Assembly: GCA_033297205.1 (NCBI GenBank)
Contig: MU859128.1
Location: 96,025 to 160,024, forward strand
Reading direction: 5' to 3'
From: Pseudoneurospora amorphoporcata
Lineage: Eukaryota > Ascomycota > Sordariomycetes > Sordariales > Sordariaceae
DNA: 64,000 bases
In this document: positions 47,018-58,187 of the stretch, in pieces
Layout: the number at the start of each line of letters is the position of its first letter
Numbering within the stretch: the stretch's first letter is position 1
Translations under genes and position numbers: made by a program
The notes under the pieces: generated by a model
Seen by the model: the letters and a program-made list of their open reading frames with translations, nothing else
Told to the model about the DNA's origin: nothing
Database searches by the model: none

Positions 47018-49104
47018 TCAAGCACCTCCAGAGGCATCGGCCGTCTCCGCCTTGGGTGCAGAGATCTTATCTTCCCCAGAGATCTTATCAGTCGCAGTAT
47101 CGGCACCGGGTTTTCCAATCTCCGACTTCGCATCCGTGACCTCAGTCTTGTCGGCGCTAGTGTCCGGCTTGGCCTCTGTCTCCGACGACTGGGACGTATC
47201 TGACTTCTTGGAACCCCAAAGGCTGTACTTGCCAATGCTCGGTATGTTTGGTATGCCAGGCATGCTCGGCATACTAACGCTCGGCATGGAAACCTTGGGC
47301 ATCTCCCACTCTGGCATCTCGGGCAGCTTGGTTGGCAGATACGACCGGATATTGGCACCTGTCTGCTGAGCCACGCCAAACAAGTGTCGCATGTAGGCCT
47401 GCTTCTGTTCGCTGATGGCCTTTTTCTTATCGGGGTCTACAGTGCCGTCGTCATCCTCCGCGTTTTCGAGGTCGTCAGGCAGGGGCACAAGCGAAGCGGC
47501 AGCAGCAATGTCGATGGGCGACTCATCGGGGACGCCATCGCCGTCTGAGTCGTCTTCATCCACCTCTCCACCCACCTTCTTCTCGGCCTCCTTGACCTTC
47601 TCCTCCGCAGTCTTCGCCTCTTGGTCTGCTTCGTCGATCGCTTTGGCAATCTCCTCCGTCTCGGCAGTCTCTGGCTCGGCCGGTTCGGCGAATTTGGGGT
47701 CATCCCAGGTGTCAGTCTCGTCCTTGAACCAGGTAACAACCAGTTGGGCAGCTTCGTTGGTCATTCTTTCGTAGCCCTTGTTTTTCTCCGGCTTGAAGAG
47801 GTTGACATGTGCTTCAATCTCGTCCTTGGCGTCGGCAACGACATGCCTGCTGAAGAGCCCATTGCACGGCTGTCCCTCGCCGGGTATGGCACAGAACGTC
47901 CTCTCGGGCACGAAGTAACCACCACTCCAGTACCCATTCTCTCCAAGTGACGCATAGATGTCCTTGATCCCAACTCCCTTCACAGCGGCCAGTCTTTCCA
48001 ATCGTCGGTTCAGCTCGTTTTGCTTCAGTAACGCGCCGACAAAGGTAAAGTGGTCAGCCAGCCATGCAAAGGACTGTCCAACATTGCCACGGTTGATGTA
48101 TGCCAGCCCCTGACCGAGCGCATCGACGCTTTGCTGATATCCCTGGACTACATCCTCCTTCTTCAGGTTCTTGACTGTGCGCATGCCCTCGAGGATCGCT
48201 TTCCTGTGCATGAAGGCTGCCACACCACCTGCGGCAATGACACCCACCGTGCCAGTACGCACGGCAATCAGCTGCCATGCCTTGAGCGCTGGGTGCGATC
48301 GTCGGGGAACCGATATGCTGCGGGAAACGGCCTTGGTAGCGGCCACCGCTGTGCGTTTTGAGGCGAGACTGGCGAGTGTAGCTGGGGCGGCGGCAGAGAG
48401 GGCGGTCATGACGTTGAAGACGTTCGAGACCTTTTGGTAGTTGGAGAAGGCACCGTAGACGAACATGGAGCGGGCTAGACCATTGTAGGGAGTGTCGAAG
48501 GCGAGAATGCCTTGAATCATGGGGAAGATTGGGCCGGTCGGGTTCTCGGATTCGGCGTTGCGGCGGCGTTCGTCGAGGATACGGAAGAGGGTGTCACTTG
48601 CTACAAAGCCGCTATAGTTGGTTAGTCAAGGACTGCGGATGTACGGGGAAGACACAGGTCCTGGACTTACCCCATTGAATGGGCAACCAGGATCACGCCG
48701 ACATTCCGGTCGGTGGGCGGCCATGGTGCTTGTAGGTGTTCCTTTCGAAGTTCCATCACCCGCTCTTTGAGCCTATTGACCGTCAGTTGTTGACAAGGCA
48801 GCGCCGGCACTGTGGTTTCTTGTTCGCGTACCATTCGAGAAAGGCTTCGGTGGTTTGGGCCAGCTCTCCTTTGGTCTCGTACTTTGGATAGACTACGGAC
48901 GCCACATGGTGGTCGAGGAGGTTGCTCGTGACGGTGTCTTTGAGGTGCTTTGGGAAATCGCGGAAGGTGTCGTCGTCACCCTGTCACAGGAAAGGTCAGC
49001 AAAACCGTGGGCTGCTGTCATGAGGAGAATGGGAACTGTCTCCAGGAGTATGAACAAACCTTGAACCCGTGGAGAAAGCACAGCAGCAGGATACGTTTCG
49101 CCAT
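47018..49104 (-). CDS. DUF676-like serine hydrolase (alpha/beta) with membrane segment and repetitive tail
   Basis: Four minus-strand exons, 49104-49060, 48980-48832, 48772-48671 and 48611-47018, encode 629 residues. Exon 1 gives MAKRILLLCFLHGFK and the joined text continues GDDDTFRDFPKHLKD, the start of a lipase-like fold. The nucleophile elbow VILVAHSMGG (near 95-104) spans an intron, and LAFDTPYNGLARSMF is the typical post-elbow segment of DUF676 and PGAP1-like proteins. A hydrophobic stretch near residues 190-215 (GTVGVIAAGGVAAFM) could sit in a membrane. The C-terminal third is acidic with Glu/Lys coiled-coil-like text, then MPEWEMPKVSMPSVSMPSMP, a run of short Met-Pro-Ser repeats, and ends in a Lys/Asp/Glu-rich tail. 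Substrate is unknown; lipid hydrolysis at an organelle membrane is a guess. The catalytic His is not identified. Confidence 0.83.
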
Positions 49105-49714
49105 GGTGCAACGTTTCAGAAGACGGGAAAGCGACTACTGTAGATGTGACGGTAGAAGCAAAGGCCCCAGTTGATCGGTAAGGTAGGTAGCAGGGTGTCG
49201 CCGATAGCTGGATAATGAGGTTCAGTTGGATCAATAAGTATTAGGATAGATGGCGGAGCGGAAGTCGGTTAGTTGGTGAATGTCGAGCAAGAGGATTGAC
49301 CAAGGGTCGCAGGCAACGTGCGCGACACACCCAGATGGATTTAAGTTGTGTCTTTCAGCCCATTTCATTCAGGTGCGATCGAGTCCGAGTCGGTACAACC
49401 AGCGATTTCCAGGTTTTTTGCGCAGTGCCCGTTCGTGTTTCCAGGACGACCACCTGAACAGTTTGGCGGCCACGGACTGGTTGCAAACGAATCATGGGTC
49501 GCGGGTCCATTGTGGTTGCCTCTAAGTCGGGGGCGAGACACCAAAAGTCGAGTGTGTAGGTAAGGAACAGTGGAAGACTGGCGCAGACGTCATCGGTCCA
49601 AGAGCTCATGCAACCACTACAGTTACCCCGCATGTGAGACTAAAAGGGATGCGGTTTCCCCAAGCTTCTAGGATGTACCCGGACCACCGCCCCGCGTAAC
49701 GCCCTGCCTTCGCC
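49105..49714. other. intergenic region
   Basis: About 600 bp upstream of the DUF676-like gene (its promoter) and before the decayed family locus. Nothing further is recognised. Confidence 0.5.
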
Positions 49715-50460
49715 ATGGATCTCAGACAACCTGAACCATGTTCCCGCTCATCCCCTTTCCCTTTAGCACCAGTTCCGCCCGGCCACAATCCTGATCATCC
49801 CGACTCCCAGAACCACAACTCCAGTGCCGACACAGAGGATGATGGAAGACGTTCGCTATCCCCATGCGACAATGAGCCACCGTCGCCCTTATTGCGAAAA
49901 CCTTCCCCGCCTGAGCCGGGCAGGGCTGACTCCCGGAACCACAGCTCCGGCGCCGATGCGAACCAATATGTGAATTCAACACAGTGGTTCCCGTCCAGCA
50001 GGCACGTTTTTTTCAACTTCCATTCCGTTCAAGTATATGTGCATAAAGCTAACAAGAACATCCCGCTTCTAGCCAACTCCTCCGCGACACTGCGCTCGAC
50101 GACGCTGAATCGTTAGATTTCCTCGTGTATGGCGACACACAGGATGATGGAACACGTTCGCTACCCCGATACGATATCGAGCCACCCCCGCCATTCCCAT
50201 CCGAGTCGAACCATGTGTCACCTCGCCAGCTCCGTACCGAACGTCAAAGTGAAGTTGGCTCGCCATTGGCATCCAACACATCGAATGAGTCCTCGCTCTT
50301 TTACCCTATCAATCCTTCCTCGCCCCCTTCCCGCGTCTCCTGTCTCATCACGCCCGCTTTTTCTTCCTATACACATTGCTGGCATTTCGTTCCCCACAAG
50401 TCAAGAACCGTAAAAGTCGCCAAATCCTACTCAGCAGGTATGCCTATTGAAAAGGACTAG
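49715..50460 (+). other. probable N-terminal fragments of a fungal gene family, duplicated in tandem
   Basis: Two open stretches, 49715-50116 (133 codons) and 50125-50460 (111 codons), share a segment: DDGRRSLSPCDNEPPSP in the first and DDGTRSLPRYDIEPPPP in the second, about 300 bp apart. The first frame also repeats DSQNHNSSADTE and DSRNHSSGADAN internally. Pro/Ser-rich low-complexity composition is typical of the disordered N-terminus of the domain found downstream. I cannot join either frame cleanly by splicing to the domain exon at 50706, so no complete gene model is offered. Either this is one intron-rich gene that I cannot resolve or it is decaying duplicates. Confidence 0.4.
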
Positions 50461-50667
50461 GGTTCTTGGGAGGGTGGGCAGAAGTGCGTTGCTCTGTGTA
50501 GCGCTCTTTTGTCCACTGATTGTGGCATAACCATTTGCCAGTTGTGTTGCCATAGGAAGGGGAGGGGAAGTCGGATGGGCGCATATTTCGCTTCGCTTCT
50601 CTTTGCAAATTACTGGCATTTCGTCACCCACAAGTCAAGTTGCCAAATCCTACTCAGAAGGGGTGGT
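50353..50667 (+). repeat. diverged direct repeat of about 60 nt
   Basis: A segment at about 50380-50438 (ACTGGCATTTCGTTCCCC, then CACAAGTCAAG and CCAAATCCTACTCAG) recurs at about 50611-50663 (ACTGGCATTTCGTCACCC, with the same two strings). The copies differ by substitutions and a short gap, so the duplication is not recent. Confidence 0.75.
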
Positions 50668-50705
50668 TGGCTTTGAACTCATTAACTAATTGATTCTTTT
50701 TCTAG

Positions 50706-51474
50706 TCAATATCACGATACACCGGGTTTCAACATCAATCTCACTGATCTTAGCGTTTCCGTATGCTGGGCTGCCGAGCGACCCCAAATAACATCCGACT
50801 TGAAGATTCAACTCCATGTCGATACTTCCATCCCACACCCACAAGCAACCTTTGCTCTGGTTGGAACCGTTAGTTTCATAAAAGCTAAAAATGTCCGTCT
50901 GTACCTGCTCGTCGACCCCGAATATATTCGATGTATCGGGTTCGAAGCCAACGCCAATCCGCCCGTACCTTCTATGCACAGTTTGCCTGCTCGACCGTCT
51001 CTCAGCCTCTGCTTCAATATGGTACGACCACCGGCTTTGGCTGGCCCTTATATCGCTCCTTTAGTTCCAAGGGGAAAGGAATTCGGAGTTTTGTTCTATG
51101 ATATGATCGCTCTCTCTACTGTCGATAAATTTACTATATATTTTGATCCGGTGACTGTTGGGGCAGAAGTGCAAGCTCAATTCGCTCTTCTTCTCTCTCT
51201 CTTCTCCTCCGCCTTACGACCAGCACCCTCGGATAGCTACAACCTCCGAAGGCTTTATTGTGGCCAAGGGGGCTGGCTGATGCAATTACGTACAACGGTC
51301 GGGCGGCTATCCTCTACTACTATACAAGACTATGGTATGTCCTTTAACACGCAACCTGGACTATAAACGTGTGAGGACGCTAACGATCCAGTATTGCATT
51401 GTTCTCCCGCTGTAGACGATCAAGGTTCTGAATTGGCGGGTGGCTATCCTGACAACAATCTTGATTCGCTATAA
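50706..51474 (+). CDS. partial gene: first copy of a repeated fungal domain (unknown family)
   Basis: An exon starting after a T-rich TTTTTCTAG acceptor (50706) is open to a donor at 51334 (GTATGT), then a CTAAC branch and CAG acceptor lead to 51392, and the frame ends at TAA 51472-51474. Key text: LKIQLHVDTSI, RLYLLVDPEYIRCIGF, SLCFNMVRPPALAGPYIAP and SALRPAPSDSYNLRRLYCG. A related copy follows at 51699 onward. The pattern (a strand-rich unit with HVDTS, a PEYI motif and an RPPxLA motif) resembles an expanded family of uncharacterised proteins in Sordariomycetes, recalled only in general terms. The 5' end could not be joined to a start codon, so the gene is partial as modelled. It may be a functional gene with a misjudged upstream exon. 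Confidence 0.45.
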
Positions 51475-51541
51475 CGCTTCGCTTCTGGTGCGTGTGCTTG
51501 CCCAGCGTCCAAATTTTATCCCAACTAATTTTGGTCCTAGC

Positions 51542-52508
51542 TTCCGCCCCTGGGCTCCCGAACGACACTTGTCCTCAGCCATCAAGTAATGAAGGTCTTG
51601 TTCCGGCATCTTCTCGGTCCACGTCCCCTGACCTTGATTGCCATGTCACGCAACCTAAGCTGGAGGCAGTTGTCACTTGGGATGATGATCGCGGCTGACC
51701 TCGTCACACACTGGATTTGGCGTTTGGGTTACATATCGACACATCAAAACGAACAGCCCTGTTTTCACTCCATCATCATACGTTTAATCCCCCTCGCCCT
51801 ACCCAACTCCCGATTTGCTTGCTCATTCACCCCGAGCATATCCTGTTAATCCGGCTTGTATCTCAGGGTGTCCAAGTACCTACCTCTACTGGTTACACTC
51901 CAAATCCGTTCCAAAGAGCTTTTCGGTTAGATTTCACGTTGTTGCGACCACCGCGTCTTGCTGCACCTACATACGAGCGTCTTCAATATATATCCTTTCC
52001 AACGCGACATACGTTCTCTTCTCTCCGCCAAGCAGACTTAAGACACCCAATACCACCGATTTCTCGTCGCAATTTTTTGATGTGGATGGCGTGAGTATCC
52101 AGATCGACCCAACCGATTGTACTCGGCCGCGTTGTGTAAGCCCTGATGCGAGTTCGAGTTCGGGCTACGAACCTGATATAGAAGTAATACCACCCCTATA
52201 TACCGGCTCTGGTATGTATTAAATCCTAATGCGTTGTATATTGTACGTACCTAACATCTCTCTAGCCCGAAAGCGTCGACGATCTTCGGCACCAGAAGAG
52301 GAAGAGCATTCCGACGACAAGCAAAAAGTTCGCAGACTTGAAAGTCGTATCCGAGCTCTTGAGAGGAAGGAGGTAGAGGCCGACGTTTCGGATGGCGGAG
52401 GCCGACGCTCGTATCAAATACCTCGAAGGACAGCTCTTGGATATCCATAAGTTGTTGGAGGACCATGACCTTGACCCGATCACCTTCAGGTGGCAGAAGC
52501 GACAATGA
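51542..52508 (+). pseudogene. second, degenerate copy of the same domain with coiled-coil end
   Basis: The frame SAPGLPNDTCPQPSSNEG runs into TGA at 51696-51698, yet the same frame continues beyond the stop with DLAFGLHIDTSKRTALFSL, ICLLIHPEHILLI and RLDFTLLRPPRLAAPTYE, parallel to the first copy's HVDTS, PEYI and RPPALA motifs. Another frame is open at 51815-52211 and splices (GTATGT donor, CTCTCTAG acceptor) to a basic and coiled-coil exon from 52266 (ARKRRRSSAPEEEEHSDD, then RRLESRIRALERKE). Near 52386 a TTT run breaks the coiled coil; removing one T would continue it as EADVRMAEADARIKYLEG to a stop at 52506. So there is one in-frame stop, one frame change within the domain and one frameshift. 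Sequencing error could explain single events, less easily all three. Confidence 0.55.
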
Positions 52509-54385
52509 GGGCATTGAGTGATGGTCAACAGCCGAGAAGAGATAATCCTCCCCAGCGCGCGCCTCGAGCACAAATACCTTGACGATAACACCCAATCCGA
52601 GGATTCTTGTCTTGATTAACCTGGCGGCGTGCGCCCTGCGTGGTTGTGAGGGATGGCCCAATTTACCAGGACCGGGAGGCTGAGTAAGGCTGTTGATTTA
52701 TTGGTTCCATGATAGGTTTCGGCGGTTGGCAGGGTTCGGTTGATAGCTATCGGAAGCAGAGCCTGTTTTTTTCCTTGCCGCGCAACACTGCCACCTTGGG
52801 CTGTGAGGTAGCTTCGACATCATGTGACCGCCATCTATCATTGTTCCTCCAAGAATAACCTCAGCTTCCGTTTTGACTTGTGAGCTTTGGATTGGGGTAG
52901 TAGGCACACAATATGGCCTTGTTTGAAGGCACAGAAGCGCACGTACTGCAGTATACCTACCTAGACTTATGTGCTAACCGAACTTTGCTGTATGGGAGGA
53001 GACCTTGGAGTTCAGTGTGCCCTTCCATTCTCTTTCGTCTAAGCCTGAGCCGTGATCGCTTCGTTATTTAGATTAGATGTAGGGCTGACGTTCAGAAGCC
53101 CCATTCCACAAAACTGTTGGCTACTGATGACCGGAAAGACCGCCCCGATGGCACCTTCAAAAGTAGGTAGTATCCCTTCGCCCTCCAAACAACGATTCCG
53201 TGAGTCAGTCAGTCGCAAAGGAAAAAAGACTGTCGCGTCAGATGAGAGAAAGAAAGAAAGAAAAGCCCTTGGCTCTGTTGGGTCTTTTCATTAGAAGCAC
53301 CAAAGCCTAAACCATAGATGGAGCAACGTATCATGGGGCGTTGTTGCAGCCTGGGGTTGCTACCTTTGCGAGGCATGCTGTCTTCTGTTCCCTTGACTCG
53401 CAAGCAGCGGAATGGAAATGCCTCGCCGCAAGCAGATGGATAATTGGATATGAAGACCGGAGACTACCTAAGGTACCTAACCGATGTATGGGTTTTGCGA
53501 CTCTTTCAACTCTAGCTCGGGGTGGATCAATGGTGTTTAGACTTTAGAAACACACGGGCATGGGACCATGGGTTGGTTGATTGAAGGGTAGGTACCTTAT
53601 CCTTAATCCTGCCGGTGCTTTCGAGCCTGGCTGTCAAAGTCTGGTACCGTGGTACGTACGGTAAGTAAGGTAGACAGACAACGTCTTCAGTTGTGTAAGG
53701 TATCGTCACTTGATGCCAGCTCCAGTTTGAATTGAACAATTTGGACCTCGCCCTTCGTGTTGAATTTTCCGTGCACTGAAAAGTGAAAACTGACGGACCG
53801 CTTCCGTTTGTACAATGTACCTTAGTGAATGCCGGTGACTGGATAGTGATGTCGATGATAGAAAGCATCGACTACGGCGACTGGAGTCGAGAAGAGGACG
53901 ATGCCTGGGTACCTCTATATGTACATACTCTTTGATCATATACCTCGACTCTTCAAGCTCGTGGGGATTCCTCTGTGCTTCTTGTAATAATCAATCGCGG
54001 GCAGGGAAGTGTTGTCAGTTTCGTTTCGTTACCTAGGTAAGGCATTGAAGGGGACATGGAGAGAACATCCAAAAAAAAAAAAAAAACTAAAAAAAAACTA
54101 AAAAAAACTGGAACTTTTGAAAGACCACATCATGAATCCGACATTGTAGAATACCTACTACATCATGTTCATGACCCGTATCACTTGCCTGATAGCATCC
54201 ATATACCTAGAGGTACACAAGCGCCAAACCCGAGCGAAACGGATGAGCCATAACCAAAACTACCTTAGAATGAATGCTATTGCTCCGAGATACCCATTGA
54301 ATGCGATGACCCCAATGCCCCCTCCCAGCTTGTTCTCTAATACTGCACACTGCATGATGATGACCCGCTTACGTGTTTATGGGGC
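52509..54385. other. 1.9 kb intergenic region
   Basis: No gene supported. It contains clustered GGTACC motifs (53471, 53590, 53643, 53908), ACCTAGGTAAGG at 54039, and interrupted poly-A tracts at 54070-54110. A short tract of GAAA repeats lies near 53250. The end near 54386 is the mus-41 3' flank. Confidence 0.5.
54070..54109 (+). repeat. interrupted poly-A tracts
   Basis: Three A runs of about 15, 9 and 8 nt separated by CT. Simple-sequence DNA, no function visible. Confidence 0.85.
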
Positions 54386-57300
54386 TCAATCTGAGCTCAA
54401 CAGCTCCTTAATATCCTCAATCCTCTGCATCTTCTTTTCTTCGTCGGACATCATGCCCAGGGACGTCGCACTGCGTTTTCACCACGTTAGCCTTGGTCCG
54501 GTATCCACGCGCAAGGGGCAAGGGCGACTCACATAAACTTCTTCCTCTCCTGCACCCTCAACATCCTCATTTCCACACTTTGTTTCACAATAAATCGATA
54601 TACCCTCACCTCATCCTCCTGCCCCATGCGATGCACCCGATCAATCGCCTGCGCCTCCACGGCAAAGGACCACCACGGGTCCATCATGTAGACCCTCTTG
54701 GCACTCGTCAGGTTCAGGCCGACACCGCCCGCTTTTAGACTGAGTAGCAGGACGCAGAACTTGTCGGTGGATTGGAACTCGGTAAGCACAGCGGCGCGAG
54801 CCTTTTGGGACATGGACCCATCCAGACGAAGAAAAGCGATCTTGTGGCGGGCGAGAGCGGCCGAGATTAAAGTGAGGAAGGATGTGAACTGGGAGATCAC
54901 CAGGGATTTCATCTTGGGGTGTTCTTGACGGAGCGCGCGAAGGTGCGAGATTAGAGCGACGATTTTGGCCGAGGAGTCGTTGGCGCCGGCGCGTTGGAGG
55001 CTGATTCGAGGTTCGGGACTTGCCCCTGGAGTAGATATGGAGGGTGTCTCCGGGTCATCGTCGTGTCGGATGACTTCGAATATGTCGCGAATGTTGATGT
55101 GCTCGCGACATTGGAAGCACCGCGGGACCTCGTTACGGTCGGTTTGGTGCTTGATGTAATCCAGCAGACATTTCTTGCACGCCGAATGCCAGCATCCTGT
55201 CACGGCCTGGTCGATCATAGGCTCTTCAGCGCAGATGGGACATTCGTTGACTGCTTCGTCACGGATCTGTTTGAGGACGTGGGCGCCGAAGTTGTTGGTG
55301 GTTGAGGCGTCGTCCGTGGTGGCGGTGAAGCGCTCGATGAGAGATTGAAGGTCCATGTCGTCTGCTAATCCCGCTGCGACGTCGGCGGCCATGTTGGCTT
55401 CCTCCTCGTCAGCGAGAATTTCCTGGTTGCGGACGAGTAAAGGATGGCAGCACGTTTGGCGAAGCCGCAAGATCTGCGCAAAGATGGAGGTGAACGCCTT
55501 CATGACCGTGCCGGCTTGCATGTTATCGAAGAATGTCCGCTTGGCGCGTTTGAAGACGTAGTCGTAGACTGCCCTTTCAGGCTCGGAGAGTTCAATATCG
55601 ACGATCTCGATGTGTTTGGGCGGAAGCGGGACAAGGAATTGGCCGTCGGGGGTCTTCATGCCTTTGGTGCGGCGCATGACGAGCGGCTCGAGGACCGTTT
55701 GGACGACGTCTAGGGCGCGGACAAAGTTCTTGGACTCGAAGGGGACGGTGATGAAGGTTTTCCAGAAGGAGAAGTTGTTCCATGGCTCAACACGCAAGAA
55801 GCGGACGAGGCTGAAGAGGTCTTCGAGGCGGTTGACGATGGGTGTTCCGGTGAGGACCCAGCGGTGTTCGGCGGCGATCTCGTAGCATGCTCGGGAGGTC
55901 TTGGCTTGGCGATTCTTGATATTATGTGCTTCGTCCAGGATGACGCGGAAGAAGTTGAGGGAGAACAGACCGCGGCTGTTGAGTCTGTCTGCGTTCTTGG
56001 CGGCGAGTTGGGTAAACTCGGAGAGGACGACTCCATAGCTGGTGACGATCACGTCTGGCGCGTTGGCCGCGTTGGCTTCGCAGCACATGGCCAGTAGATC
56101 CACATTCTTCTCCGTCCCATAGTACATCATGATCTTGAGAGTACCCTCCTTGGAAGCATTCTCGGCTTCGCTTTGCCATTGCGCTAGCAAGGACATGGGG
56201 GCAACCACCAGTGTTGTGCACGGCGCGTCGACTGTAGTATTCTGTCCAGAGGCTGCTGGTAGACGTGGGAGGTTGTTGACCGAGGTAGGACCAGCCTCCC
56301 GCACTTTAATGGCTGCTTCGGATCTGTGTGAATGGATCAGGGAGAGCATTTGGATGGTTTTGCCTGTACACAGAACCGTTAGCTGGGATCCATGTCAAAG
56401 CAGAGAAAAGGATAAAAGACAAACGCACCAAGTCCCATCTCGTCAGCCAATATTCCACCAAGACAATGCTGTTCTTGCTTGGGGAAGTCGAGTGACAGAT
56501 CGCCAGAGTACGGGTTGACGTAAAAATGGGGTTGGTCGGGAACCACAGGCAAGTCCTTGTCGTCGTGGTCCTTGAGCGGCCAAGTGTATTCTTCCCATAA
56601 GGGATGCATGGATGTTTCGCGGTCTTCTGTTCGCTGATTCTTCTCTTTGGCCAGCATCCAGTACAGCGATTGCTTCTGGTATGGACGCAAGGTCATGGCG
56701 AACGTGTCGGCCGGTTCAGCCTCGGGGGTGTCAAAGTCGAACGACTGGGCTTTCTTGTACAGCGCATCGAGTTGGTCTTGTTGGAGCTCCTGGCCCTCTT
56801 CGGCCTCTTCGGAGGGAGAAGCGGACCCGTTATTGTTGTCCCCGGCCTTGGCCTTGTGCTCCATGGCCTTCTTCTCGGCCATCTCTGCTGCTTCAAGCAG
56901 TTCTTTCCTGACATCTCTGGCGGCAGCGGCATTGCCTCGAGAAGGGACAAGATTGATCTCTTGGAACAGCCTGACAAGCGCAACTTGCCTCAACCGGAGT
57001 TCCTTCTCTTCTGTGGTCTCGTCTTTCTCGTGGAACCCGGCGGCCCTGTTGTCGGCTAGTTGGACGGTTCTCCCGAAGAAGGCTGACCGGAGTATGTAGC
57101 ACTTGAGCTGTAGGAAGACGGTCTCGTTCGTTCGTAGTCGCTCGGGCGCGTAGACGCAGATGCCCTCGAACCTGCAAACTTTCTGGTCTATTAAGGTGGA
57201 CACCCAGTTGGCTGTGTCTTTGGCGAGACGACCAAGTTCCCGGCCGCTGGCGTCGGTGAAGCGGACTATGACATCGACACGTTTGGCGGCTGCCGCGCTG

Positions 57301-57935
57301 ACCCGTGGTATGGACTGCGGAGTCCCAGGCTTGGTTTGCCCTTTTCTTGCGACAGTGGGTGGCTGGATCTTTTGGCGCTCAATCTTGACAATATCACCGT
57401 GCCTGAGGAGGCCGGTCCCGCTCCTGGTAGCCCATCCCTCAACACCAAATGCGCCGACATAGCGGGCTTCTGGCATTGAGGGAAGAAACTGGGTCTCTCC
57501 TGCTTGTGGTTTCGATCGTGCTTGTTGTGGCGTTGTTAATGCTTTCTTGGGAGACTGGCGTCCTACAACCAGGGGCGAATGCGAGTTGACTCTGACTGGA
57601 GGCGCCCGGTGTAGTTTCTTCCATGTTCCATCCAGATACATATTGACGGCTCTTTCTATATCATTGCCGCAGTTCTTGCTGATGACGTGGAGGATATCGA
57701 TGGCAACTTTTTCGCCAACAAAGGCTTCGAACGTGTCTTTGTCGAACGCCAGCTGGGGGGACTCGGCCACGGGGGGTGTCACGGCTTGCGGTGTCGCAAC
57801 TGGAGTGTCGATGTCTTTCAGGAGATATCCTCTTCTGGGATCTGGTTTGGGCAGATCCGCAAATAAAGGAGCACAAAGCTTCATGGCGTGGGGCGTTAAT
57901 CCGCCATCGTCTGTGAAGAATCTCGGTGGTTCTTG

Positions 57936-57978
<43 letters not shown>

Positions 57979-58187
57979 GCATCCTTGGGCTTTCGAGGCG
58001 GTGCTTCTTCGTTTGGGTCTTGGGGGAGTCTCTTCCTGGGAGGTGAGCTCGGGGGAGCGCTGAACTGGGGAGACGAACTAGGGCCGGCAACGACATGGTC
58101 TGAGTCAAGGTGGTCGGCCAGGAACCGGCGCTTCTTGGATGGGGGCTCGTCGGTGAAGTCCATGTTATGATGCCGCTTGTGTTCCAT
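54386..58187 (-). CDS. mus-41: RAD5-type SWI2/SNF2 helicase and RING ubiquitin ligase (mus-41)
   Basis: Three minus-strand exons, 58187-56429, 56363-54533 and 54470-54386, encode 1,224 residues. Order: disordered N-terminus with a poly-Asp run (about 72-84), a HIRAN domain beginning ARYVGAFGVEGWATRSG (about 240-370), SNF2 ATPase with GGILADEMGLGKT (Walker A split by intron 1 at residue 587), DEAH, then a RING finger CPICAEEPMIDQAVTGCWHS with CxxC at CFQCRE (about 958-1005), and the helicase C-terminal half with VISQFTSFLTL, GGVGLNLTSA and QAIDRVHRMGQ. A last exon of 28 residues adds ATSLGMMSDEEKKMQRIEDI and the C-terminus; without it the frame appears to stop at KKFM. RAD5 polyubiquitinates PCNA (K63 chains with Ubc13-Mms2) and remodels stalled forks in the nucleus. 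Neurospora mus-41 is the RAD5 homologue, and domain order and length agree. Confidence 0.95.
57937..57977 (+). repeat. GTC/GAC trinucleotide repeat in mus-41
   Basis: About 13 uninterrupted gtc units on the plus strand encode the poly-Asp run of mus-41. Length polymorphism between strains is likely and would change only the number of Asp residues. Confidence 0.9.
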
